A stretch of 50,882 bases of DNA. Source: Lachnospiraceae bacterium. Its GTDB lineage: Bacteria > Bacillota > Clostridia > Lachnospirales > Lachnospiraceae. How positions within the stretch are numbered: position 1 is the stretch's first letter; the number at the start of each line of letters is the position of its first letter. The notes under the pieces are model-generated. The model had not been told where the DNA came from and ran no database searches. It saw nothing but the letters and a program-made list of their open reading frames with translations. This document shows, in pieces, positions 7,967 to 15,554 of this stretch. The stretch spans positions 54,272 through 105,153 of the forward strand of contig CAJTBO010000016.1 in assembly GCA_910573755.1 (NCBI GenBank), written 5' to 3'. The translations under genes and the position numbers were made by a program.

Positions 7967-9055
7967 TTATTCGGTATACACAAAGCCGGACAGCTTATCA
8001 ACATTGTCAGCCGTGACAGCGATACAGGGAATAAGCTGTTTTTCCTGTGCCGGAGCAGTTCCCTTTAAGTATTCATCCGCCTGGCGGACTGCTGTCTCAG
8101 TGATCAGCGCGATCTGCTGAAGAGCGGTACCTACCATGTTGCCGTCCTTGATGTAAGCAGCTGCGTCATCGGAACCGTCAACGCCGATGATTTTGATATC
8201 GTCACGTCCTGCATCGATACAAGCCTGAACGGCACCGCATGCCATCGTGTCGTTGCCGCAGATAATACCCGTGATATCGGGGTTGGACTGCAGGATAGCT
8301 TCCGCTTTTTCATAAGCCTGTGTCTGATCCCAGTTAGCGGACTGCTGTGCTACCATTTCCAGATCAGGATACTCGTCGATCACGGAATGGAAATTATCGG
8401 AACGAACCTGACAGTTTGTGTCGGATTCCAGACCGAGAAGTTCTGCGTACTTGCCTTCATAGTTCATAGCCTCTACCCATGCTTCCGCGATCGCTGCCGC
8501 ACCCTGTGCGTTATCTGCAACGAGCTGCGCTGCCGCAAGGCCGGTCTGGTTGATCTCACGGTCTACCAGGAAGGTCGGGATACCTGCATCATATGCCTTC
8601 TGAACCGCTTCGATGGATGCATCCGCGCCTGCGTTATCACAGATGATCGCTGCCGCGCTGTCAGCGATCGCCGCCTCGAACATCTCAAGCTGTGTAGCTG
8701 CGTCATCGTCATGAGAGAAGCATTTTACTTCATAACCCAGTTCTTCGCCTGTAGCTGTCGCGATATCCTGAACCGTCTTAAAGTAAATGTTGGATGTGGA
8801 AGGGGTGATACAGTAAATAATGTTGCTTCCGCCGCCCGGCAACAGTTCTCCTGATGCCCCTTCAGGCGCTTCTTCCGCAGGCGTTTCTTCCGCAGGAGCC
8901 TCTTCTTCAGGTGCCTCTTCCACAGGAGCTTCCTCCTCGGCAGGAGCCTCCGTTTCTGCCGGAGCAGCTGTCTCATCAGCCGCGCTTCCGCAGCCTGCAA
9001 GTGTTGCGGCAACCATTGCGGTGCTCAATAACATTGCTAAAACTTTCTTTTTCAT
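7967..9055 (-). CDS. Sugar ABC transporter substrate-binding lipoprotein (RbsB-like)
   Basis: A 362-aa lipoprotein: signal peptide with lipobox TLAGC, then a Glu/Ala/Pro-rich spacer of about 45 residues that would hold the domain off the membrane, then a two-lobe periplasmic-binding-protein fold of the ribose/galactose type (IIYCITPSTSNIYF, AAIICDNAGADASIEAV, TGIICGNDTMACGAVQACI, IKIIGVDGSDDAAAYI). It is first in the operon, as expected for a protein needed in excess over the permease. RBS AAGGAGG lies 11 nt before the ATG. It should capture the pentose or related sugar used by the downstream enzymes. The long acidic spacer is unusual in length but common in kind in Lachnospiraceae. Confidence 0.93.
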   Translation of the reverse strand: MKKKVLAMLLSTAMVAATLAGCGSAADETAAPAETEAPAEEEAPVEEAPEEEAPAEETPAEEAPEGASGELLPGGGSNIIYCITPSTSNIYFKTVQDIATATGEELGYEVKCFSHDDDAATQLEMFEAAIADSAAAIICDNAGADASIEAVQKAYDAGIPTFLVDREINQTGLAAAQLVADNAQGAAAIAEAWVEAMNYEGKYAELLGLESDTNCQVRSDNFHSVIDEYPDLEMVAQQSANWDQTQAYEKAEAILQSNPDITGIICGNDTMACGAVQACIDAGRDDIKIIGVDGSDDAAAYIKDGNMVGTALQQIALITETAVRQADEYLKGTAPAQEKQLIPCIAVTADNVDKLSGFVYTE

Positions 9056-9086
9056 AATGCTTTTTCCTCCTTATGAGAATATTTTT

Positions 9087-9145
9087 GCAATCTTTTGATT
9101 GCTTGTTTGTGAATATTATTATAAATATTTATATAAATATTTCAA
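9087..9145 (-). promoter_or_regulatory. Promoter and leader hairpin of sugar operon
   Basis: On the minus strand TTGAAA (9140-9145) and TATAAT (9118-9123) are separated by 16 bp, a strong sigma-A promoter. A perfect 20-bp AT palindrome (9123-9142) fills the spacer and touches both boxes, so a repressor bound there would block RNA polymerase. The leader has a perfect 6-bp hairpin GCAATC-AAAA-GATTGC (9087-9102). No catabolite-control (cre) consensus was seen. Promoter seen; regulator inferred. Confidence 0.65.
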
Positions 9146-9290
9146 CAGTTTTTTTGTTAAAAATTTAATTTTGTCGTTTTCAACATTTTAAACGCTCACT
9201 TTTTATACACATTGCACAATTTTCATTTGAATTTACTTTTTTCTGCGTTAAAATCCACATTTTCCTATATTTTTCTCCCCTCTTTTCAAT

Positions 9291-9410
9291 ATAAATATTT
9301 ATATAAATTTTTACATTTTTATTAAGTCTGTCATCCCCCCGGTTCTGCCCCGGGCATAAAAACAACCGGTTCTCAAAAAATCCAATACCATTTCTCTGAA
9401 AACCGGCCAT
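9291..9410. repeat. Second AT palindrome copy and CCGGTT inverted repeats
   Basis: Non-coding stretch between the filament operon and the sugar promoter. An 18-bp copy of the promoter palindrome recurs at 9291-9308, 170 bp from the first (9121-9138). CCGGTTCT occurs at 9339 and 9366 and its inverse AACCGG at 9401, able to form competing stems downstream of pilT. The minus-strand stem from 9406 to 9366 is followed by a short T-run and may act as a weak terminator for the filament operon. No gene seen in 9146-9506. Confidence 0.4.
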
Positions 9411-9506
9411 TCCCGTAATAAATTATTCAGTTCATAGCGCACGCCTGACAAGGCGGAAATACAATTCCCGGCAAATCCCTCCAAAAGCGCCCGTTCTCAA
9501 TATCCT

Positions 9507-10577
9507 CTACAGTTTCTTGGAAAGCATATCCGGATTCGTCGCATATGCAGCCGCCGTCTGGGCCGTAATCCGCTTCTCCCGATACAGCCGCAGAAGGCTC
9601 GAATCCATGGAGATCATCTCCGGCTTGCTGGAAGAATATAAAATTCCGTCAATCTGAGGCACTTTATTATCCCGGATCATATTTCGTATCGCCGGATTCA
9701 CCGTCATGATCTCAAACGCCGGTACAAGCTTTTCTTCCGTATCCGGCACAAGCTGCTGGGATACCACCGCCTGCAGCACCATGGACAGCTGTACCGCTAT
9801 CTGTCTCTGCTGGTTCGCCGGAAATACGTCGATTATCCTGTCGATCGTATTAGCCGCCCCTATTGTATGCAGCGTAGAGATCACCAGATGCCCCGTCTCC
9901 GCTGCCGTCATTGCTACTTCTATCGTTTCATAATCTCTCATCTCTCCGAGCAGTATCACATCCGGGCTCTGCCTCAGGGATGCCCTGAGCGCCGTCACAT
10001 AGCTTTCCGTATCCAGATTGATCTCCCTCTGGCTGACAATGCTTCTGTTGTGCCTGTGCAGATATTCAATAGGGTCCTCCAGCGTGATAATATGTTTTTC
10101 CTGCGTATTATTGATCTCATTTACGATACAGGCAAGCGTTGTGGATTTACCGGACCCCGCCGGTCCCGTTACCAGCACCAGTCCCTTCGACAGTTTACCG
10201 AACTCTATGATTCTGGAAGGAATATCGATGTCCTCCGGATCCGGCAGGTCAAAGGTGATCACACGCACTACCGCCGACAAAGATCCCCTCTGTTTATAAG
10301 CATTCACACGGAAACGAGACAGACCGCCCACCGCAAACGAAAAATCGTCATCGCCATACTTCTGCAGCCTCTCCATACTTCGCTCCCCCGCCAGAGCATA
10401 TATTTCCTGCACATAGCTTTCAGTCCGGGCAGGCATCAGCTTTTCACCATCTATATGATGAATTTTTCCATTGGCACGCCACGTAACAGGCAGGCCCGCC
10501 ACAATAAAAATATCAGAAGCATTTTCTTTCACCGCAATTTCCAATATTCCCCTAATATCTTTTCCCGAAATATCCAT
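9507..10577 (-). CDS. pilT: PilT-like type IV pilus ATPase
   Basis: A 356-aa hexameric motor ATPase of the PilT/GspE superfamily. It has Walker A GPAGSGKSTT (about residue 137), the Asp box ITLEDPIEYLH, Walker B SPDVILLGEMRD, the His box HLVISTLHT and, near the C-terminus, NPAIRNMIRDNKVPQI, the AIRNLIRE motif that marks PilT retraction ATPases rather than PilB. PilT normally powers pilus disassembly. Here it is the only motor ATPase in the operon; no PilB is visible, so it may do both jobs or work with an unlinked ATPase. It is the last gene of the operon, 27 bp after the lipoprotein gene. Confidence 0.92.
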   Translation of the reverse strand: MDISGKDIRGILEIAVKENASDIFIVAGLPVTWRANGKIHHIDGEKLMPARTESYVQEIYALAGERSMERLQKYGDDDFSFAVGGLSRFRVNAYKQRGSLSAVVRVITFDLPDPEDIDIPSRIIEFGKLSKGLVLVTGPAGSGKSTTLACIVNEINNTQEKHIITLEDPIEYLHRHNRSIVSQREINLDTESYVTALRASLRQSPDVILLGEMRDYETIEVAMTAAETGHLVISTLHTIGAANTIDRIIDVFPANQQRQIAVQLSMVLQAVVSQQLVPDTEEKLVPAFEIMTVNPAIRNMIRDNKVPQIDGILYSSSKPEMISMDSSLLRLYREKRITAQTAAAYATNPDMLSKKL

Positions 10578-10604
10578 TATACAAACCAGACCTTTCCCGT
10601 TTAT

Positions 10605-11627
10605 TTAATATACATATTTTGTTATATATCCGCTTTCCTCTTCCAGTCTTAATACCTCTTTGGAACCGCCGCTGGACGCCATAGTCGGATCCATCATCGT
10701 CCATCCGCTCCCGTTAAACTCAATGATGTCGTCCACCCAGCCCTTCTCATCTATATAACAGCTGAGCCAGGCATGGTAAAGGTCTCCCACATAGCCCACC
10801 TCCAGCCTTGTAGGTATCTGCTGAGAACGGAGCATGGCTGACATCAGTGATGCATAGTCAAAACAGATTCCCGTTCCTGAAGCCAGTGTACTATCGGGAT
10901 AAGGCGAATATCCCGGCTGCACCGTTTCCGCCTTATCATAATCGTAAGTAATATTTTCCGTTACGTAGCCGTAAACCGAAGCCACCACATCCAGATCCGT
11001 ATCGCAGCCCTTTGCAAGTTCTTCTCCCTTCTTTACACAGGCGGAAGAGGCATCAAACTCCACATAACAATTCGGATATAAAAATGTTTTAAGCTGATCC
11101 GCAACGCTCACCGTGATCTCCTGCGAGAGCGCTACCGCATACAGATTTTTTTCCTCGGATGCCACTTCAAATACAGTAAGTCCGTAATTCCCGTCTCCGC
11201 CGGGCAGCGGGTATGTTTTATAACTCCCGTATTCCGACACCGTATAGGTATATGTCACTTCTTCCGGCGTTGTGATCTGAAATTTTACTTTCGAATTACT
11301 GCCGTTATAATTCAGCATAACATAGCCTTCCGACGCGTTGGAGACATCCAGCAGGATCTCTCCCTCTCCGTACACTTCCGTGCCGGCGGCCTCCGGTATG
11401 AGGACCTCCGCTTCCCAGTCCCTGCTGCCCTCCGCACTTTCGGAAGCCTCTTCCTCTTTCGAAGTATCGTCATCTGATTCCATATTCTCTTCTGTGGATA
11501 CCATTCCGGGCTGTGCGGAAGAAGGTTTTTCTCCCACCGGCTGCGAGCACCCTGTACACAACACCAGAAAAAGACCGATCACACAAAAACTGACTACCCG
11601 CTTTCTCACGATCTCCTTATTCCTCAT
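10605..11627 (-). CDS. Transglutaminase-like lipoprotein
   Basis: A 340-aa secreted lipoprotein. I use the ATG at 11627 (MRNKEIVRKR), which overlaps the end of the upstream pilin-like gene by 11 bp and places the lipobox VLCTGC at a normal distance. An acidic Ser/Glu spacer follows, then a beta-sandwich-like domain (VMLNYNGSNSKVKFQIT) and a transglutaminase-like fold with Cys255 in GTGICFDYASL, His in DLYHAW and Asp in MMDPT, the full Cys-His-Asp triad. It is a close paralogue of the 307-aa gene at 14577-15500; the two share this two-domain body almost throughout. In the family such enzymes act as cysteine proteases or peptide cross-linkers at the cell surface. Its place inside a pilus-like operon suggests it processes or modifies the filament or the cell wall. 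Substrate unknown. Confidence 0.8.
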   Translation of the reverse strand: MRNKEIVRKRVVSFCVIGLFLVLCTGCSQPVGEKPSSAQPGMVSTEENMESDDDTSKEEEASESAEGSRDWEAEVLIPEAAGTEVYGEGEILLDVSNASEGYVMLNYNGSNSKVKFQITTPEEVTYTYTVSEYGSYKTYPLPGGDGNYGLTVFEVASEEKNLYAVALSQEITVSVADQLKTFLYPNCYVEFDASSACVKKGEELAKGCDTDLDVVASVYGYVTENITYDYDKAETVQPGYSPYPDSTLASGTGICFDYASLMSAMLRSQQIPTRLEVGYVGDLYHAWLSCYIDEKGWVDDIIEFNGSGWTMMDPTMASSGGSKEVLRLEEESGYITKYVY

Positions 11628-12117
11628 CAAACTGGAGAACCGGCAATGTCCCTTCTTCTTCCCAGACAAGTTCAGAATCCTCCTGCCATTTCACTATTTT
11701 ATAATTCCCTTCCCCTTTTTCAGGGTCCAGCACTTCCACTTCTACAAAAAGAGACTGGCTTTCCGTAACCGGCACCTTATACGACAATACAGCCTGTTCT
11801 CCGTCTTTCCTATAAACAACTCCGTCCAGTCCCGAAACTATCATGCCCACATCTTCCAGATATATCCCGTAATCACCGGCTTTATCCATTTCCGAAAGGG
11901 CTTTGTCTATTTCTCCCAGCTTATGCTGCGCCTCCGATACAGCCGCATAGTAACGTCCTGTCTTCTCCGCCACCTTATCGCTGTAGCTCTTATCCCGCAG
12001 CGCTCCGGAGAGGGACAACACCCCCAGAAGAACCAGGCAGATGATCACAAAGATCACCAGCAAGAAAGAAGTGCCTACCTGAAATCCGGGATAGCCTTTT
12101 TCTGTTCCTGTACTCAT
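11617..12117 (-). CDS. Pilin-like/PilX-like membrane-anchored protein
   Basis: A 166-aa protein starting at 12117 (MSTGTEKGYPGFQVG), where ATGA overlaps the stop of the upstream gene. One hydrophobic helix at residues about 15-38 (FLLVIFVIICLVLLGVLSLS) follows a Gly-Phe, as in minor pilins, but the conserved Glu at +5 is absent. A charged helical stretch follows (YYAAVSEAQHKLGEIDKALSEM), then a likely beta domain. The tight overlaps on both sides tie it to the filament operon. It is best described as a minor-pilin-like component; function is inferred from position. Confidence 0.6.
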   Translation of the reverse strand: MSTGTEKGYPGFQVGTSFLLVIFVIICLVLLGVLSLSGALRDKSYSDKVAEKTGRYYAAVSEAQHKLGEIDKALSEMDKAGDYGIYLEDVGMIVSGLDGVVYRKDGEQAVLSYKVPVTESQSLFVEVEVLDPEKGEGNYKIVKWQEDSELVWEEEGTLPVLQFDEE

Positions 12118-12560
12118 AAAGCCGCCTCCCCGCCCGTATATTTCTCTACATCCAACAGATAAACCGCTTCTTCCCCTTCCGTCCTTCTGAAGCTGAAAGA
12201 ACATTTTTCAAAATCCCCGGTCCGGGTGAGCGCAGCCTCAAAATAATAAACCGCCTCTTCCTCTCCGCTGACCTTCCAGTCTCCATCATACCAGAACCGG
12301 TACAAACTCCCTCCGGCGTCCTCTTCTTTCGCCGCGCCCTCTTTTAAAAGGAATGCGTCAAAATCCCCGGAAGCCAGAAACACTTCCGCATAACCGGCCG
12401 CCAGATTCTGCACTCTGTTCTGTTCCTCCGTCTCGCTTACAACCGATCTGGCTGTTACAAACAGACGGACGCACCAGGCCGACGCAACACTGAACATCAG
12501 GATCGATATCATAAGCTCCAGCAAAAAAAGACTGGAGCGCCTTGCTGATTTCCTGTACAT
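12114..12560 (-). CDS. Prepilin-like protein (minor pseudopilin)
   Basis: A 148-aa protein with a type III signal-like N-terminus: a short basic leader (MYRKSARRSS), then LFLLELMISILMFSVASA, which has Glu at +5 of the predicted mature protein and a hydrophobic helix, the hallmark of type IV prepilins cleaved by prepilin peptidase. No prepilin peptidase gene is visible in this window. The soluble C-terminal part is short (about 110 residues) and ends YLLDVEKYTGGE. It is probably a minor pseudopilin in the filament tip or base. It overlaps the next gene by 4 bp. Confidence 0.68.
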   Translation of the reverse strand: MYRKSARRSSLFLLELMISILMFSVASAWCVRLFVTARSVVSETEEQNRVQNLAAGYAEVFLASGDFDAFLLKEGAAKEEDAGGSLYRFWYDGDWKVSGEEEAVYYFEAALTRTGDFEKCSFSFRRTEGEEAVYLLDVEKYTGGEAAL

Positions 12561-12573
12561 ATCTTCAACCTTT

Positions 12574-13086
12574 CTACGCTTTACTCTTTACCGCCGCGTA
12601 AGTGACCGCTTCTTTTCCGCTTTCATCCGTGCAGGAAATTTTGAATATTCCATCCTCCTGCTCCGTGACACTGAAATTATTTACAGTAAGGATCGCCTGT
12701 CCGTCAGACGCCTTCATCGAGACGCCTTCCGCCACAAAAAGTTCCCGCAGCTGCCCTTCATAACTGTAAAGATAAGTAATATACGACTGTTCCCCGAATG
12801 TCTGATGCAGCATCAGACAGGGTACCCCGTCAAAAGTGCCGGCAGTAATGCCGCCTTTTTCATCGTTCTGGCGAATCTTTTCCGTCACATAGGACAGACA
12901 GGTCCTGCTCTCGTAATTACTCTCTTCCCACGCCACGCTCTTCTGATAGACATTTGCCGCCAGAATCACCAAAAACAGTGACGATGCCGCCAGCACCAGA
13001 AACAACGCGATCGGGAACAGCAGATCTATCACATGCCTTCTTCTTATTTTTTCCGCTCTGCGGACATCTCTCCGCGCCTCTCCCAT
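12574..13086 (-). CDS. Single-span membrane protein of filament operon (DUF4860-like)
   Basis: A 170-aa protein with an Arg-rich N-terminus (RRDVRRAEKIRRRHVID), one transmembrane helix at residues about 22-47 (LFPIALFLVLAASSLFLVILA) and an extracytoplasmic domain with two conserved-looking Cys (TCLSYV, KISCTDESG). The arrangement resembles small Clostridia proteins I recall as DUF4860, which accompany PilC/PilT genes, but I cannot confirm that family from the sequence alone. It lies 17 bp from its upstream neighbour and 13 bp from its downstream neighbour. Likely a structural or assembly component. Confidence 0.6.
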   Translation of the reverse strand: MGEARRDVRRAEKIRRRHVIDLLFPIALFLVLAASSLFLVILAANVYQKSVAWEESNYESRTCLSYVTEKIRQNDEKGGITAGTFDGVPCLMLHQTFGEQSYITYLYSYEGQLRELFVAEGVSMKASDGQAILTVNNFSVTEQEDGIFKISCTDESGKEAVTYAAVKSKA

Positions 13087-13103
13087 GGCTCATTCCTTTC
13101 TGA

Positions 13104-13430
13104 TCAGGTGCGCTCAAGCACCGTAACATCCGGCATCAGATTCGCCCCAAACACCTGATAATCCACAAAAAACTCTTCATAATCCGTCTGCAGGCCATAT
13201 TCCTCCTTCAGAACGTCAAGGCTTTCCGGATATCTGCCTTCTATCGCATAATACTGGGTTATACTCCGCCATACCGACGTTTCCAGCGAAGCCTTCTGTT
13301 CCCTTTTCGCTTTATCCGAAGCACTGTCAAGCCCCGCCAGAAACAGCAGCAGCACAACAAAAAAAACAATAAGGCTCGCCATGGCGCCCCGTATTTTGGT
13401 CTGTGTCCTGCCGTAATAAAATCTCTTCAT
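13104..13430 (-). CDS. Small pseudopilin-like protein
   Basis: A 108-aa protein. I choose the ATG at 13430 (MKRFYYGRTQ) because GAGG lies 6 nt upstream; earlier starts would overlap the GspF-like gene. After a basic segment there is a transmembrane helix (MASLIVFFVVLLLFLAGL) and then an amphipathic region ending SITQYYAIEGRYPESLDVL. That last motif is the one found after the helix of GspG/PilE-like pilins (a helix followed by YY..NGRYP). The typical prepilin cleavage site and Glu+5 are missing, so it may be inserted without processing. It is the best candidate for a major subunit in this operon, on motif and position only. Confidence 0.6.
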   Translation of the reverse strand: MKRFYYGRTQTKIRGAMASLIVFFVVLLLFLAGLDSASDKAKREQKASLETSVWRSITQYYAIEGRYPESLDVLKEEYGLQTDYEEFFVDYQVFGANLMPDVTVLERT

Positions 13431-13500
13431 CCCTGTCCTCGTTTCCGCTGTCATCTCCCGCAGCAATCCCTTATAAAAAATCCCGAAACCGGCAGGATGA

Positions 13501-14553
13501 TCACAGTCCCGCCAAAATGCCAAGAAGCGGCAGCATCACCGAGAGCAGGATCGTTCCGACGATCACGGAAAGCAGAATGACTAACGTAGGCTCCAGCATC
13601 GAAATAAAGGAACCGATCTTTTCATCGATCTCTCCCTCAATCTGATCCGAGAGTTTTCCCATTACCTCATCCATCACACCTGTGCGCCCCGCAATATCAG
13701 CCATTCTCGCATAGACACCGGAAAATATTTTTGTCTGCTGAAACGCCTCGGATAAGCTGCTTCCATCCTCCAGCATCTTTCTGCAGGAAGATATTTTTTC
13801 TCCGAAAAATCTGTTTTCATTCAACTCATCTGCCAGTTCCAGGCCCCGCTCCGGCGTAAGGCCGCTCTTCAACGTAAGGGACAGCCCGCCTGCGAAACGG
13901 CATATTGCCATCTTGTCCGAGATTTCTCTGGAAAACTTAAAGTGCCGCCCGAGGCTTTCCAGTTTTACCCTGCCGCTCTTTGTTTTCACAAGCCAGATAA
14001 ATGCCAGCGCCAGAATCACGATGATTCCCACAAAGACCACCGCATATCTGGAAAGCGCGTTCCCGAGCAGCAACGCCCCTCTGGAAAAACCGCTCATTTC
14101 CATTCCAAGCTGTCTGAATACCTGCTGGAACACCGGCATAACCCTTGTCAGAAGAACAGCGATCACAAGCGCCATCATACCGATCATGATAAGGGGATAA
14201 GTGAGGGCGCTGCGAATGCTTCTGGAGATCGCTTCCTGTCTCTCGTAGTATCTTTCCAGAGAGGCAAGCACATCGTCCAGCGTTCCCGTCTCCTCACCAA
14301 TCTGTGTCATTTTACATATATACTCAGGAAAAACCCCCGTCTCCAAAAGTGCCGGGGCAAGCGTTCCCGTTTCCTGCACCTTGTCATAGATCATCTCAAG
14401 AAGTTCCTGTTCCGCCGGTGTCTGCGCGTCTTCTTTCATAATGGAAATTCCTTCCATCACTGAAATTCCCGCCTTCAGCACCATCGCCATCTGTTCACAA
14501 AAAGCAGAGAGCTCCAGATTCGATAACATATCCTGTCTGGTCTTCTTTCCCAT
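13501..14553 (-). CDS. Type II secretion/type IV pilus inner-membrane platform protein (GspF/PilC family)
   Basis: A 350-aa polytopic protein with the two repeated T2SSF domains. The first is ELSAFCEQMAMVLKAGISVMEGI with the conserved QIGEETGTLDDVL; the second is FAGGLSLTLKSGLTPERGLELA with MADIAGRTGVMDEV. Three transmembrane segments are at about residues 115-135, 170-190 and 318-345. GspF/PilC is the membrane platform that couples the cytoplasmic ATPase to pilin movement. Somewhat shorter than PilC (about 400 aa), with the first domain starting almost at once. Second gene of the operon. Confidence 0.92.
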   Translation of the reverse strand: MGKKTRQDMLSNLELSAFCEQMAMVLKAGISVMEGISIMKEDAQTPAEQELLEMIYDKVQETGTLAPALLETGVFPEYICKMTQIGEETGTLDDVLASLERYYERQEAISRSIRSALTYPLIMIGMMALVIAVLLTRVMPVFQQVFRQLGMEMSGFSRGALLLGNALSRYAVVFVGIIVILALAFIWLVKTKSGRVKLESLGRHFKFSREISDKMAICRFAGGLSLTLKSGLTPERGLELADELNENRFFGEKISSCRKMLEDGSSLSEAFQQTKIFSGVYARMADIAGRTGVMDEVMGKLSDQIEGEIDEKIGSFISMLEPTLVILLSVIVGTILLSVMLPLLGILAGL

Positions 14554-14576
14554 TTCCTCTTCCCTCCTGTTGATAC

Positions 14577-15500
14577 TCAGTACAGATATTTCACTGAATA
14601 AGTATTGCCTGCCAAAAATTTCTGAAAACTTGACGGACTTTGTCCTGCCGCCATCGTCGGGTCCATCATCGTCCAGCCGGTACCGTTAAACTGTATGATA
14701 CCGTCCACCCAGCCCACATCACTTATATAGCAGCTTATCCACGCATGATAAAGGTTCCCCACATATCCTACCTCCAGTCTGGTCGGAATTCCCTGAGAGC
14801 GCAGCATTGCAGCCATCAGGGACGCATAATCAAAACAGATCCCCGTTCCCGAGGCCAGCGTGGAATCCGGAGACGGCGCATAACCCGACTGTACAGTCTT
14901 TGCCTTGTTATTATCATACGTAATATTATCCGTGGCATAATGATATACCGCCGTAACCACATCCAGGTCGGAAGCGCACCCTTCCGCCAGTGTCTGCGCT
15001 TTTCTCACGCAGGCGGAACCCGCCTGAAAATTCACATAATAATTTGGATATAAAAACGGCGAAAAACTGTTGGTGACCGTCACCTGAGCGCTCTGTGAAA
15101 GCGCCGCTGAATACAGGTTGTCCTGAGCCGAAACCGCCTCATAAACGGTAAATGTATAATTCCCGCTGCCGCCGGAGAGCGGATAAGCCGTGTAATTCCC
15201 GTACCCTGTCACCAGATATGTATAAGTTACTCCCCCGGGCGCCGTGATACGGAATTTCACTTTGGAATTATTACCGTTATAATTCAACATCACATAGCCC
15301 TGAGAGGCATTGGAAATATCGAGTACCGCGCCGCCGGAAGAGTAGACCTGTTTTCCCGGCGCAGAGGGCGCAAGCACCTTTGCCGCTGCATCCCTCGCCT
15401 CCACAGCAGCCATACTATTTCCCCATATCACGGATGCCGCCAGAAATCCTGCACATAACACCGCAAAGTGCATGCCGTGCTGTTTTATTTTATGCAACAT
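14577..15500 (-). CDS. Transglutaminase-like secreted protein
   Basis: A 307-aa protein with an N-terminal signal or membrane anchor (HFAVLCAGFLAASVIWGNSMAA, no lipobox), a beta-rich domain and a transglutaminase-like domain with Cys222 (GTGICFDYASL), His252 (NLYHAW) and Asp280 (MMDPT). It is the first gene behind the filament-operon promoter. The paralogue at 10605-11627 shares the same two domains, so the operon is bracketed by copies of one enzyme: this one released or membrane-anchored, the other lipid-anchored. The paired copies suggest two locations for the same activity. Substrate unknown. Confidence 0.8.
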   Translation of the reverse strand: MLHKIKQHGMHFAVLCAGFLAASVIWGNSMAAVEARDAAAKVLAPSAPGKQVYSSGGAVLDISNASQGYVMLNYNGNNSKVKFRITAPGGVTYTYLVTGYGNYTAYPLSGGSGNYTFTVYEAVSAQDNLYSAALSQSAQVTVTNSFSPFLYPNYYVNFQAGSACVRKAQTLAEGCASDLDVVTAVYHYATDNITYDNNKAKTVQSGYAPSPDSTLASGTGICFDYASLMAAMLRSQGIPTRLEVGYVGNLYHAWISCYISDVGWVDGIIQFNGTGWTMMDPTMAAGQSPSSFQKFLAGNTYSVKYLY

Positions 15501-15524
15501 CCTGTTACCTCCTGATTCTTTTGT

Positions 15525-15553
15525 AGTATAACATCATCTATCCCGATTTGCAA
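15525..15553 (-). promoter_or_regulatory. Promoter of the filament/transglutaminase operon
   Basis: Minus-strand TTGCAA (15548-15553) and TATACT (15525-15530) with a 17-bp spacer, ending about 25 bp before the start of the first gene. The -35 box begins 2 bp after the cwlD stop, so the filament operon can be expressed independently of cwlD. RBS AGGAGG precedes the ATG at 15500. Confidence 0.7.
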
Positions 15554-15554
15554 A

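Noticed and set aside
9180-9410. 76-codon minus-strand frame before the sugar operon
   Set aside because: AT-rich, no ribosome-binding site, overlaps palindromes; looks like intergenic sequence.
9056-9506. Catabolite-responsive element before the sugar operon
   Set aside because: No sequence close enough to the cre consensus was found.
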